In this document: one piece after another, positions 51,060 through 58,747 of the stretch
Numbering within the stretch: position 1 is the first letter of the stretch
Layout of the letters: each line of letters begins with the position of its first letter
Origin: Haloarcula argentinensis DSM 12282
Lineage (GTDB): Archaea > Halobacteriota > Halobacteria > Halobacteriales > Haloarculaceae
Reading direction: 5' to 3'
Assembly: GCA_000336895.1 (NCBI GenBank)
Contig: AOLX01000015.1
Coordinates: 358,726 to 417,472 of the forward strand
Length of the DNA: 58,747 bases
Made by a program: the position numbers and the translations under genes
The notes under the pieces: model-generated
Seen by the model: the letters and a program-made list of their open reading frames with translations, nothing else
What the model was told of the DNA's origin: nothing
Database searches by the model: none

Positions 51060-52904
51060 ATGTTCGATAAGGTGCTCGTCGCTAATCGCGGGGAGATAGC
51101 GGTGCGCGTGATGCGCGCATGCGAGGAGTTGGGCATCGGCACAGTGGCCGTCTACTCTGACGCCGACAAGCACGCCGGGCACGTCCGGTATGCGGACGAG
51201 GCGTACAACGTCGGCCCGGCCCGTGCCGCAGACTCCTATCTCGATCAAGAAGCGATTATCGACGCGGCCAAGCAGGCCGACGCCGACGCCATCCACCCCG
51301 GATACGGCTTCCTCGCGGAGAACGCCGACTTCGCCGAACGCGTCCAAGAGACGGAGGGCGTCACCTGGGTCGGCCCCGAAAGCGAGTCGATGGAAGCACT
51401 GGGCGAGAAAACAAAGGCTCGCAAGATCATGCAGTCGGCCGACGTGCCCATCGTCCCGGGGACAACCGACCCCGTCGAGGACCCCGAGGAAGTCATCGAG
51501 TTCGGCGAGGAGAACGGCTTCCCGGTCGCCATCAAGGCCGAGGGCGGTGGCGGTGGCCGCGGGATGAAGATCGTCCACGACCCCGAGGAAGCCGAAGAGC
51601 AACTCGAAAGCGCAAAGCGGGAGGGAGAAGCGTACTTCTCGAACGACTCCGTCTATCTCGAACGCTATCTGGAGAACCCCCGGCACATCGAGGTTCAGAT
51701 CATCGCCGACCACCACGGTAACGTCAGGCACCTGGGCGAGCGTGACTGTTCGCTCCAGCGCCGCCATCAGAAGGTCATCGAGGAGGGGCCGTCGCCGGCC
51801 CTGAACGACGCGCTCCGCGAGAAGATCGGCGACGCCGCCCGCCGTGGCGTCCGCGAATCAGACTACTACAACGCCGGCACTGTCGAGTTCCTCGTCGAAG
51901 AGGACACCGACCGGGAGCAGGGTGAACTGCTCGGCGAGGAGGCGAACTTCTACTTCCTCGAAGTCAACACCCGCATTCAGGTCGAGCACTGCGTCACCGA
52001 GGAGATCACCGACATCGATATCGTCAAGTGGCAACTGCGGGTGGCGATGGACGAGGAGATCACCTTCGATCAGGACGACGTGGAAATCGAGGGTCACGCG
52101 ATGGAGTTCCGCATCAACGCCGAGAACGCCGCTGACGACTTCGCGCCCGCAACCGGCGGCAGCCTCGACACATACGACCCGCCGGGCGGTATCGGCGTCC
52201 GCCTCGACGATGCGCTCCGGCAGGGCGACGACCTCGTCACCGATTACGACTCGATGATCGCGAAACTCATCACCTACGGCGAGGACCGCGAGGAGTGTAT
52301 CGAGCGCGGGAAACGGGCGCTCAAAGATTTCGACATCGAGGGCATCCCGACCGTCATTCCGTTCCACCGCCTGATGCTCACCGACGAGAAGTTCGTCGGT
52401 GGCACACACACGACGAAGTACCTCGACGAACAACTCGACAGGACGCGTATCGAAGAGGCACAGGAGAAGTGGGGTACTGTCACCGAATCCGACGGCGACG
52501 AAGACGAGGAGGTCGTCGAACGTGAGTTTACCGTGGAGGTCAACGGCAAGCGCTTCCAGGTCGATCTCGAAGAGCGCGGCGCACCCCCGATCAACGTCGG
52601 CGACGTGGACGCCGACGGCGGGAACCAGCCACAGCGGCCACGGGGCGGCAGTAGTTCTGACAGCGGCGGCGGCAGTGCCAGCACTGCAGAAGGGCAGGAA
52701 GTCGCTGCGGAGATGCAGGGGACGATTCTGGAGGTCAACGTTGAGGAAGGCGACGAGGTCGAGGCCGGCGACGTCCTCTGTGTGCTCGAAGCGATGAAGA
52801 TGGAGAACGACATCGTCGCCGAGCGCGGCGGCACGATCAACGATGTGGCCGTCAGCGAGGGCGAGTCTGTCGACATGGGCGACTTGCTCTTCGTGATCGG
52901 GTGA
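51060..52904 (+). CDS. pccA: Biotin carboxylase / biotin carboxyl carrier subunit
   Basis: A 614-residue biotin-dependent enzyme. The N-terminal biotin carboxylase domain has [20 protein letters not shown], the ATP-grasp glycine loop [14 protein letters not shown] (about 161-174) and the catalytic region [16 protein letters not shown]. After a Ser/Gly linker (about 525-545), the carrier domain has the biotinylation motif EAMKMEND with Lys580. It would carboxylate its own biotin. The gap from pccX contains its own TATA-like TTTTATG about 30 bases ahead. Confidence 0.95.
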   Translation: MFDKVLVANRGEIAVRVMRACEELGIGTVAVYSDADKHAGHVRYADEAYNVGPARAADSYLDQEAIIDAAKQADADAIHPGYGFLAENADFAERVQETEGVTWVGPESESMEALGEKTKARKIMQSADVPIVPGTTDPVEDPEEVIEFGEENGFPVAIKAEGGGGGRGMKIVHDPEEAEEQLESAKREGEAYFSNDSVYLERYLENPRHIEVQIIADHHGNVRHLGERDCSLQRRHQKVIEEGPSPALNDALREKIGDAARRGVRESDYYNAGTVEFLVEEDTDREQGELLGEEANFYFLEVNTRIQVEHCVTEEITDIDIVKWQLRVAMDEEITFDQDDVEIEGHAMEFRINAENAADDFAPATGGSLDTYDPPGGIGVRLDDALRQGDDLVTDYDSMIAKLITYGEDREECIERGKRALKDFDIEGIPTVIPFHRLMLTDEKFVGGTHTTKYLDEQLDRTRIEEAQEKWGTVTESDGDEDEEVVEREFTVEVNGKRFQVDLEERGAPPINVGDVDADGGNQPQRPRGGSSSDSGGGSASTAEGQEVAAEMQGTILEVNVEEGDEVEAGDVLCVLEAMKMENDIVAERGGTINDVAVSEGESVDMGDLLFVIG

Positions 52905-52965
52905 GCGAGCGGACTGACCGCCGCGCGACAGACGCCTTTTATTCCGGCCGGTCGAAGCCCCGTCT

Positions 52966-53913
52966 ATGAACGAAACACGTCACCGGGTACTCGACGCACT
53001 GGCTGACGGCCCTGTCTCGGGGCCGACCCTCGCCGACGAACTGGACATCTCTCGCTCCGGAGTTTGGAAGCACGTCGAAGCCCTTCGCGACGAGGGGTTT
53101 GAGATCCGTAGCGACGACGCAGGCTACGGCCTCGACTCGGTCCCGGAGTTCGGGGCGAGCGCGGTCGAATACGGCCTTGACGCACCCTTCTCGGTCGAGT
53201 ACCACGACAGCATCCCGAGTACGAACGCCCGCGCCCGAGACCTTGCGGCAGATGGGGCGTCAGATACCGTGGTGCTTGCCGACGAACAGACCGGCGGCCG
53301 GGGGCGACTCGACCGCGAGTGGCACTCGCCGAGCGGCGGAATCTGGCTCTCTGTGCTGTTCCGGCCGGACGTGCCGATGGCCCACGCGCCGGTGTTCACG
53401 CTCGCGGCCGCTGTCGCGGTAACGCGGGCGGCCCGCGAGGCCGGCGTCGAGGCCGGCATCAAGTGGCCCAACGACGTGCTCGTCCGCCACAGCGACGAGG
53501 AGCGCAAACTGGTCGGCATCCTCACCGAGATGGAGGGTGAGGCCGACCGCGTCTCCTGGGTCGTCGTCGGCATCGGTGTCAACGCGAACGTCGACCCCGC
53601 GGACTTGCCCGACGACGCGAATCCGACCAGCCTCTCGGCCGAACGGGACGAGCCGGTCGACAGGCGGCTGTTCGCACAGCGGCTACTGGAGGAGTTCGAC
53701 GCACTCCGTCAGGACTCAGCGAACGTCGTCGAAGCATGGCGGGAGTACGCGACGACGCTGGGCAAACAGGTCCGGGTCGAGACGCCGGGCGGCTCCATCG
53801 AGGGCGAAGCCGTGGATATCCAGTTCCCGGGCGCGCTCGTCATCGAGACAGAATCAGGGAGAGAAGTCGTCTCGGCGGGGGACTGTGAGCACCTCCGCCC
53901 GATTGCGGAGTGA
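52966..53913 (+). CDS. birA: Biotin-[acyl-CoA-carboxylase] ligase with HTH domain (BirA)
   Basis: A 315-residue protein. The N-terminal winged helix (about 1-62, DISRSGVWKHVEALRDEGFE) suggests it also regulates biotin genes, as in bacterial BirA. The catalytic domain has SIPSTNARARDLAADGA, QTGGRGRLDREWHSPSGGIW (the biotinyl-AMP loop) and KWPNDVLVR, followed by a small C-terminal SH3-like domain. It would attach biotin to Lys580 of PccA, encoded just before it. TTTTATT upstream suggests its own promoter. Confidence 0.94.
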   Translation: MNETRHRVLDALADGPVSGPTLADELDISRSGVWKHVEALRDEGFEIRSDDAGYGLDSVPEFGASAVEYGLDAPFSVEYHDSIPSTNARARDLAADGASDTVVLADEQTGGRGRLDREWHSPSGGIWLSVLFRPDVPMAHAPVFTLAAAVAVTRAAREAGVEAGIKWPNDVLVRHSDEERKLVGILTEMEGEADRVSWVVVGIGVNANVDPADLPDDANPTSLSAERDEPVDRRLFAQRLLEEFDALRQDSANVVEAWREYATTLGKQVRVETPGGSIEGEAVDIQFPGALVIETESGREVVSAGDCEHLRPIAE

Positions 53914-53933
53914 GCGCTACGACGAGGGATACG

Positions 53934-54413
53934 TTACCGTGGGACGCCGGCGGGCTGCTCGTCCTCCAAGATGTCTTGTATCGTCGTCTCCACCGGAACG
54001 GTGACGACTGGGACGTGGGCCGACCGGACGACCCGCTCGGCGACGCTTCCCAGGAGCAGTCGGTCGATGCCGCCACGTCCGTGGGTCCCCATCACGATGA
54101 GGTCACAGCCGTGCTGGCTCGCGTAGTCGACGATTTCCTGGCTCGGGCTTCCCTCAGCCGTAGCTCGCGTGACAGTCACAGCGTCGGCAACGAGACGCTC
54201 GACCATGTCCAGCGCCATCTCGCCCTCGCGGTGGAGCGAGTCGGTAACGCCCTCCCATGTCGGTTCGTTCGGGAGCGTGGAGAACCGGCCGGTATCGATG
54301 ACGTACAGCGCGTGAATCTCGCTGTCGTGCGTCTTTGCGAGCGTTTCAGCGTGTGTGAGTACTGCACGCGACCCCGGCGATCCGTCCGTCGGCACCAGTA
54401 TCCTGTCGTACAT
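53934..54413 (-). CDS. Universal stress protein (UspA family)
   Basis: A 159-residue single-domain Usp. The first strand MYDRILVPTDGSPGSR and the ATP-binding GTHGRGGIDRLLLGSVAERVV (in part) near the C-terminus match the nucleotide-binding subgroup. The middle is acidic as in halophiles. Role: stress response through ATP or protein binding, which is not specified further. It is convergent with birA. Confidence 0.9.
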   Translation of the reverse strand: MYDRILVPTDGSPGSRAVLTHAETLAKTHDSEIHALYVIDTGRFSTLPNEPTWEGVTDSLHREGEMALDMVERLVADAVTVTRATAEGSPSQEIVDYASQHGCDLIVMGTHGRGGIDRLLLGSVAERVVRSAHVPVVTVPVETTIQDILEDEQPAGVPR

Positions 54414-54485
54414 ACTGTACTATTGACTGGCTGTAAGGATATAGTTTGGTAACAGATAACATACAACAACCAATCGAGGGGCGGC

Positions 54486-54944
54486 TCAGTTCAGCTCCCG
54501 GTTCCGTTCTGACTCTGGTGCCTCGGAGCCGTCCAGAGAGGTCCCATCGAGGGCCTGTTCGAGCCGTTGTTCGAGTTCAGCTTCGGTTATCTCCCCGTTG
54601 GCGTAGCGCTCTGAGAGCCGTTCGACGGGGTCTGTCTCGCTGTCACTGGCCGCATCTGTCGCGCGGGTGACCTGCGTTCGTGACACATCAGTAGTCGATG
54701 CCGTCGTCTCGTCCTGACCGAAGACGTTCGACACGACCCAGTACACGGCGTAGCCGACAGCCGCCAGAAACCCGATGGTGGCGGCCAGAGAGAGAAGCCC
54801 CAGTATGATGCCGATGAGGCCGAAGAACAGTCCGAACGCAAGTCTCACAGCCGCGATAAGAACAAGGAACGAGACGAGCCCTAGCAGGCCATACAGGAGT
54901 ATTTTCAGTGGTGTACTCAGGGCGCGGTCAGTGGTGGAGGGCAT
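54486..54944 (-). CDS. Membrane protein with SHOCT domain
   Basis: A 152-residue protein with an N-terminal membrane region of two or three segments (about 14-36, 39-60, 55-75) and a C-terminal SHOCT-like motif DPVERLSERYANGEITEAEL. SHOCT is a short, often terminal, interaction module. The linker is polar and acidic. It is typical of haloarchaeal SHOCT membrane proteins of unknown function, and could anchor a partner or oligomerise. Confidence 0.78.
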   Translation of the reverse strand: MPSTTDRALSTPLKILLYGLLGLVSFLVLIAAVRLAFGLFFGLIGIILGLLSLAATIGFLAAVGYAVYWVVSNVFGQDETTASTTDVSRTQVTRATDAASDSETDPVERLSERYANGEITEAELEQRLEQALDGTSLDGSEAPESERNRELN

Positions 54945-54977
54945 TACCCGAGAATACTATTCCCGCAGTGATAAGAA

Positions 54978-56003
54978 TTATTCCGCCCCGGAGTGGACGA
55001 CGTGCCGGACATCAGCCGTGTCCGCCCGGCGAACGACAGCCCGAACGGGGTTCCGTGCTCCTGAGAGATTGTCAGAGTCTCCATCGAGCACCAGCAGGCG
55101 CGCTGGCTGTCCAGTCTTTATGAGCCCGCCGCCAAGCCCCGCGATCTCGGCCCCGTTGACCGTCGCCATCCGCAACACCTCGCGAGCCGAAAGGTCGTAC
55201 AGCTTCGCGGTGAACTCCATCTCGCGGAACATCGACGGGCTGTTGAGCATGACGTTGTCCGTCCCGAGCGCGACCGTCGTCCGGTCCGCCAGTTCTTCGA
55301 CCGGCGGGCGGCCCACGTCGGTGACGATGTTCGACCGGGGACAGACGACGACGGGGATCTCACTGTCGGCGACCCGTTCGAGATGCAGCGACTCGGCGTG
55401 AACCATGTGGACGAGGAAGTCCGGGTCTAGGTCGAGGGCGGGATTGATATCGGAGCTATCGACCTCGCCCGCGTGGATGCCGAACAGCTTCCCAGCCTGT
55501 CGCGTCGCGCGTCGCTCCGCCCCGAACTCACTGTCGTTGGCCCCGCTCGCGCCGAACCCGTCGGCCAGCTCCATCGCGTCGGTCGTCTCGCGCCCGAGAA
55601 TTACGCTTTCGAGGTCCGCGCCGGTTAGCGCGTCCCGTATCGCGCGGACGCCCTCCACGCCGCCTTCCCGGAACTCGATGAACGCGCCGGTTCCCGACTG
55701 TTCCATGAACGACAGCGTCCGCTCCATCGCGGCCACCAGTTCGTCCCGGCTCGCATCGCGGAGCAACTGGTGTTTCAGACCGTCCGGGGGCGCGACCAGT
55801 TCCTCCAGCGAGAGCCCCTCGCCGGCCTCCTTGGCGATGGAATCGCCGATATGCGTGTGGGCGTTGACGAACGCCGGCGCTACGATGTCGTCGCTGTCGA
55901 CCGCAGCTTCCTCGATGGCGACTATGTCTCCGTCTTCGACCACGACGCGGCCCTCGATAGCCTCGAACGACCGTCCCGTCAGAATCGTCCCTTCAAGAAT
56001 CAT
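54978..56003 (-). CDS. Amidohydrolase-superfamily deaminase/hydrolase
   Basis: A 341-residue metal-dependent hydrolase with a TIM-barrel amidohydrolase fold. Metal-binding motifs are PAFVNAHTHIGDS (HxH, about 46-51), LFGIHAGEV (His near 177) and VALGTDNVM (Asp near 250). The flanking N- and C-terminal beta-sandwich segments are present. It resembles the nucleoside/guanine/aminodeoxyfutalosine deaminase group, but the substrate cannot be told. It is 21 bases downstream of the HD gene, likely in one transcript. Confidence 0.85.
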   Translation of the reverse strand: MILEGTILTGRSFEAIEGRVVVEDGDIVAIEEAAVDSDDIVAPAFVNAHTHIGDSIAKEAGEGLSLEELVAPPDGLKHQLLRDASRDELVAAMERTLSFMEQSGTGAFIEFREGGVEGVRAIRDALTGADLESVILGRETTDAMELADGFGASGANDSEFGAERRATRQAGKLFGIHAGEVDSSDINPALDLDPDFLVHMVHAESLHLERVADSEIPVVVCPRSNIVTDVGRPPVEELADRTTVALGTDNVMLNSPSMFREMEFTAKLYDLSAREVLRMATVNGAEIAGLGGGLIKTGQPARLLVLDGDSDNLSGARNPVRAVVRRADTADVRHVVHSGAE

Positions 56004-56024
56004 GTTCCCTGTTCGCCCGCTCGC

Positions 56025-57248
56025 TCAGTTAAACTCATCGAGGGTCGCATGGATACCCGTCCGCACGTCCCGGACTCTGGCCCCGTCGAGGTCGAGTCCG
56101 AGTTCGCGGATCGCCGCCGCACCGACCCGCTCGCTCTCGTCTTCCGGCGCATAGACGCCGAGCCGCCACTGGTCGCGCTGGGCGGCGCGGATGGCGTTGA
56201 CCAGCGTCGACTGCTCGCCGAGCCGGCGGACCTCACCGTTGACGAGGACGCGGCTGCTGGATTCGGTCATCGACGGTTCGGGCGGAATGTCGAGTACAAC
56301 GGCGTCGCTGTCGACGTTCGCTTCCTCGGCGATAGCTTGTTCCATCGCGCCGACCGTGTCGTGGTCGGCCGCCAGCACCTCGTCGGGCACGGACTGCCAC
56401 TCCGCCCAGACGGCGCGCTTGTACAGGTCCCGCTGGGTCAGCCGCCGCGCGTACGCCGCCGTCGCTTCGCACTGCCGCAACGCCACGAGCAGGTCGTTGT
56501 CGTCCCACCGGCGAAGTGTCTCGGCGGTCGTATCAGTCGCTGCGAGCAGTTCCTCGGTCCCGCGCCGCAGCATCGATTTAGCGATGCGGGCGACGTGGTG
56601 CTGGTAGACGGTCGGGTTCATCAGCGCCCGCGCGAGCAGGAGCGACTCGGCCGTCTGGACGTTCCCTTCGTCTAAGACGAGTTCGCCGTCGACGAAACAC
56701 AGCTCCCGGACCAGCCGCTCGTGGTCAATCGTCCCGTACGGAACGCCCGTGTGGTGGGCGTCGCGGACGAGATAGTCCATCCGGTCGACATCCAGTTCGC
56801 CGGAGACGAGTTGGCCCAGTTCGCCCTCGCCGGCGACGAGGCCGGCCACGCGGTCCGGATTGAGGCCGTGGTCGGCGAGCACGCGCGCGACGGGGCCGTC
56901 GCCGAGTAGTTCGTCCACATCGTCGTGGTACTTACCCGTCCGGCGATGGATGAGTGCCTCGACGTTGTGGCTGTAGGGCGAATGCCCCACGTCGTGGAGC
57001 AACGCCGCGGCTCGGACCCGTTCGGCCTGCTGGCCTTCGATGCCGAGGTGGGACAGAGCCCGGTCCGCGAGGTGATAGACGCCAAGCGAGTGTTCGAACC
57101 GGGTGTGGTTCGCCGAGGGGTAGACGAGCGTCACCGTGCCGAGCTGTGAGATGTGCCGGAGCCGCTGGACCGGCGGCGTGTCGAGCAACGCCGCCGCGAC
57201 GCCCTGGACCTCGATGTGGTCGTGGACGCTGTCCTTGATTGTGGTCAT
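56025..57248 (-). CDS. HD-domain phosphohydrolase (dGTPase-like)
   Basis: A 407-residue HD-superfamily enzyme. The metal-binding HD pattern is seen as HTRFEHSLGVYHL (His near 50), ALLHDVGHSPYSH (HD near 85) and ELDVDRMDYLVRDAHHTG (Asp near 155). It belongs to a family of archaeal/bacterial phosphohydrolases related to dNTPases such as SAMHD1 and YfbR-like enzymes; nucleotide substrate is an inference. The C-terminal third is a separate regulatory or binding region. The amidohydrolase gene follows 21 bases later. Confidence 0.88.
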   Translation of the reverse strand: MTTIKDSVHDHIEVQGVAAALLDTPPVQRLRHISQLGTVTLVYPSANHTRFEHSLGVYHLADRALSHLGIEGQQAERVRAAALLHDVGHSPYSHNVEALIHRRTGKYHDDVDELLGDGPVARVLADHGLNPDRVAGLVAGEGELGQLVSGELDVDRMDYLVRDAHHTGVPYGTIDHERLVRELCFVDGELVLDEGNVQTAESLLLARALMNPTVYQHHVARIAKSMLRRGTEELLAATDTTAETLRRWDDNDLLVALRQCEATAAYARRLTQRDLYKRAVWAEWQSVPDEVLAADHDTVGAMEQAIAEEANVDSDAVVLDIPPEPSMTESSSRVLVNGEVRRLGEQSTLVNAIRAAQRDQWRLGVYAPEDESERVGAAAIRELGLDLDGARVRDVRTGIHATLDEFN

Positions 57249-57313
57249 TGCCGTGGCCTACGGCGGCGGCCGGCAAAATCGTTCGCCACCGAACGCGCCA
57301 CAACAGCGGTCGC

Positions 57314-57895
57314 CTACCGGGGGACCCAGCCGTAGATGTGGTTCAGCATGACGTAGGTGACGAGCCCGAGGAACAGGCTCAACCCCCAGGCGGAAACGGC
57401 GATGCGACCAACACGGGCGTGGATCGTCTCTCTGAGCTCGGCGGGAGAGTGAGTCAGCCCGAGGACGACGGCGTGAACGACGACGGGCACGGAAACCGCG
57501 GACAGCAGGATGTGGATGGCGAGCATCGCGATGTACGCCGTCCAGACGAACCCTTCGGCGACGATTTCCTTCTCGAAGCCGCCGCCGACCTTGAGGATGT
57601 ACAGCGTCAGGAACACCATGATGAGCGTGAACGCGGTCAACATCGCCGCGCGGTGTTTCCGCACCTGGTTGTTCTTGATGAAGTAGACGCCAGCGATGAT
57701 TGCGAGCAGGGCGATACTGTTGACGACAGCGATTGCATCACCCAGCAGAATAACGATGTCCTTCGAGAACTCCGGCAGCGGTAACACGCCGCCGAACGCG
57801 CCGAACACGAGCGCGTAGCCAACGACCGAGACAACAGCGGTGACAAGCCGCGGACGAGCGCGGGCACGCGACTGGAGTGTGTCTGCGACGGCCAT
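57314..57895 (-). CDS. DUF420-family membrane protein
   Basis: A 193-residue membrane protein with five or six helices matching the DUF420 family, often associated with cytochrome oxidase assembly. A histidine pair is visible in NNQVRKHRAAMLTAF and AIHILLSAVSVPVVVHAVVLG, which could bind a metal or heme. The C-terminal helices end in HIYGWVPR. Not near other oxidase genes here. A role in respiratory-chain maturation is suggested by family context only. Confidence 0.82.
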   Translation of the reverse strand: MAVADTLQSRARARPRLVTAVVSVVGYALVFGAFGGVLPLPEFSKDIVILLGDAIAVVNSIALLAIIAGVYFIKNNQVRKHRAAMLTAFTLIMVFLTLYILKVGGGFEKEIVAEGFVWTAYIAMLAIHILLSAVSVPVVVHAVVLGLTHSPAELRETIHARVGRIAVSAWGLSLFLGLVTYVMLNHIYGWVPR

Positions 57896-58024
57896 ACTAG
57901 TAATTCGGGACCGGAGTGGTAACTGTGTTCTGAAATGGGCGGGGACAGCAGCGCAACTGCGGGTCGAAGCAGTGACTACTGACCTGCAAAAGCGCGGAGA
58001 ATCGGAGAGAAGCGCTAACCGAAA

Positions 58025-58747
58025 TCAGGCGAACGTCCGGGAGACGTCCTCGTCGTCGGTCTCTTCCTGCTGGATCTTCTCCCAAGCGTTGTGGAAGTCT
58101 GCCATCGTGACCTCGGTGCGGTCGTCGCGGATGGCGAACATCCCGGCCTCGGTACAGATTGCCTTCACGTCAGCACCGGAGGCATCCGTTATCTCCTCGG
58201 CCAGGGCCTCGAACTCCACGTCGTCGGAGACGTTCATGCTGCGGGTGTGGATCTGGAAGATCTGCTTGCGACCCTCGACATCGGGGTTCGGAACCTCGAT
58301 GAGGCGGTCGAAGCGGCCGGGGCGGAGAATGGCCCGATCGAGCATGTCAAAGCGGTTCGTCGCGGCGATGATTCGGATGTCACCGCGGTCGTCGAAGCCG
58401 TCCATCTCCGAGAGCAGCTGCATCATCGTCCGCTGGACCTCGGCGTCACCGGAGGTTTTCGACTCCGTTCGCTTGGCCGCGATAGCGTCGATCTCGTCGA
58501 TGAAGACGACGGCAGGCTCTTCCTGACGGGCCAGTTCGAACAGGTCGCGGACGAGCTTCGCACCCTCGCCGATGAACTTGTGGACCAGTTCGGAGCCGGC
58601 CATCTTAATGAAGGTCGCGTCGGTTTCGTTGGCGACGGCTTTCGCAAGCATTGTCTTCCCGGTGCCGGGCGGACCGTGCAACAGGACGCCGCTCGGCGGG
58701 TCGATGCCCACGTCCTCGAACATCTCGGGGCTCTTCAGGGGCATCTC
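58025..58747 (-). CDS. pan: Proteasome-activating nucleotidase (PAN), C-terminal part
   Basis: The C-terminal 240 residues (gene cut by the window edge) of an AAA+ unfoldase that feeds the 20S proteasome. Walker [10 protein letters not shown], Walker [15 protein letters not shown], the sensor/arginine region [19 protein letters not shown] and the C-terminal helical domain are all clear. The last residues are SRTFA. The family's C-terminal HbYX motif (hydrophobic-Tyr-any) would lie here; this protein has Thr-Phe-Ala instead, so how it opens the proteasome gate is a question. Confidence 0.92.
   Translation of the reverse strand, partial: EMPLKSPEMFEDVGIDPPSGVLLHGPPGTGKTMLAKAVANETDATFIKMAGSELVHKFIGEGAKLVRDLFELARQEEPAVVFIDEIDAIAAKRTESKTSGDAEVQRTMMQLLSEMDGFDDRGDIRIIAATNRFDMLDRAILRPGRFDRLIEVPNPDVEGRKQIFQIHTRSMNVSDDVEFEALAEEITDASGADVKAICTEAGMFAIRDDRTEVTMADFHNAWEKIQQEETDDEDVSRTFA

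Noticed and set aside
1..58747. CRISPR arrays, insertion sequences, integrases, rRNA genes
   Set aside because: No regularly spaced direct repeats, transposase or integrase motifs, or rRNA sequence were seen on either strand. The repeats at 28.3 kb and 39.1 kb are too short and degenerate to be an IS.

Overview
The window is a piece of the main chromosome of an extremely halophilic archaeon, most likely a Haloarcula. The signs are strongly acidic predicted proteins, high-GC coding sequence, TATA boxes about 25-30 bases ahead of start codons (leaderless transcripts), 4-base ATGA/GTGA gene overlaps, a linked HtrII-sensory rhodopsin II pair, a PAS/GAF bacterio-opsin-activator-like regulator, and a haloarchaeal three-subunit acyl-CoA carboxylase. 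No rRNA, CRISPR array, transposase or integrase was seen.

1-4.2 kb (minus strand) is the archaeal ribosomal/RNA-polymerase operon: tRNA-Ser, uS13, uS4, uS11, RpoD, tRNA-Leu, eL18, uL13, uS9, RpoN, RpoK and the first codons of enolase. 4.3-9.5 kb holds a small hypothetical, an Mrp/ApbC Fe-S carrier, eS17 and a tight four-gene operon. That operon starts with cofD (F420 synthesis) and continues with a TIM-barrel DUS-like protein, a CitG-like protein and a DUF447 flavoprotein, relatives of genes found with methanopterin synthesis in other organisms. 9.6-15.5 kb has a tyrosine phosphatase, an ABC-2 exporter, a 35-residue zinc-ribbon protein, a SelW-like protein, a membrane protein with a CxxC pair, a fused CtaA-CtaB heme O/A enzyme and cytochrome oxidase subunit II (divergent).

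15.6-23.1 kb encodes a lipoprotein, a CAP-domain exported protein, SRP19-Gar1-presenilin-like protease, an ornithine-cyclodeaminase-family enzyme, small membrane proteins, a GNAT and FEN1. 23.1-26.3 kb is a sugar ABC importer (ATPase plus two permeases) with no binding-protein gene; a hairpin-rich stretch of about 350 bases occupies its 5' leader. Fumarase and a hairpin-repeat region follow. 28.6-32.4 kb carries a GNAT, a DUF5789-like protein, a lipoprotein and GatE. 32.3-42.2 kb is rich in regulators and sensors: a winged-helix protein, an unnamed haloarchaeal protein, a PAS/GAF/Bat regulator, TrmJ, TFB, and the phototaxis pair htrII-sop2.

42.4-48.2 kb has a quinone oxidoreductase, an SDR, an SNF-family Na+ symporter and a DMT transporter divergent from a winged-helix regulator; the last two share a candidate operator. 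48.3-53.9 kb has a UDG-family protein and a biotin-dependent acyl-CoA carboxylase module (pccB-pccX-pccA) followed by the biotin ligase that would charge it. The end of the window holds a universal stress protein, a SHOCT membrane protein, an amidohydrolase, an HD phosphohydrolase, a DUF420 membrane protein and the C-terminal part of the proteasome-activating nucleotidase.

No wholly new system is proven here. The most promising leads are the cofD operon, the structured leader of the orphan sugar importer, hairpin repeats whose TAG supplies stop codons of neighbouring genes, and several perfect inverted repeats placed on or beside TATA boxes.
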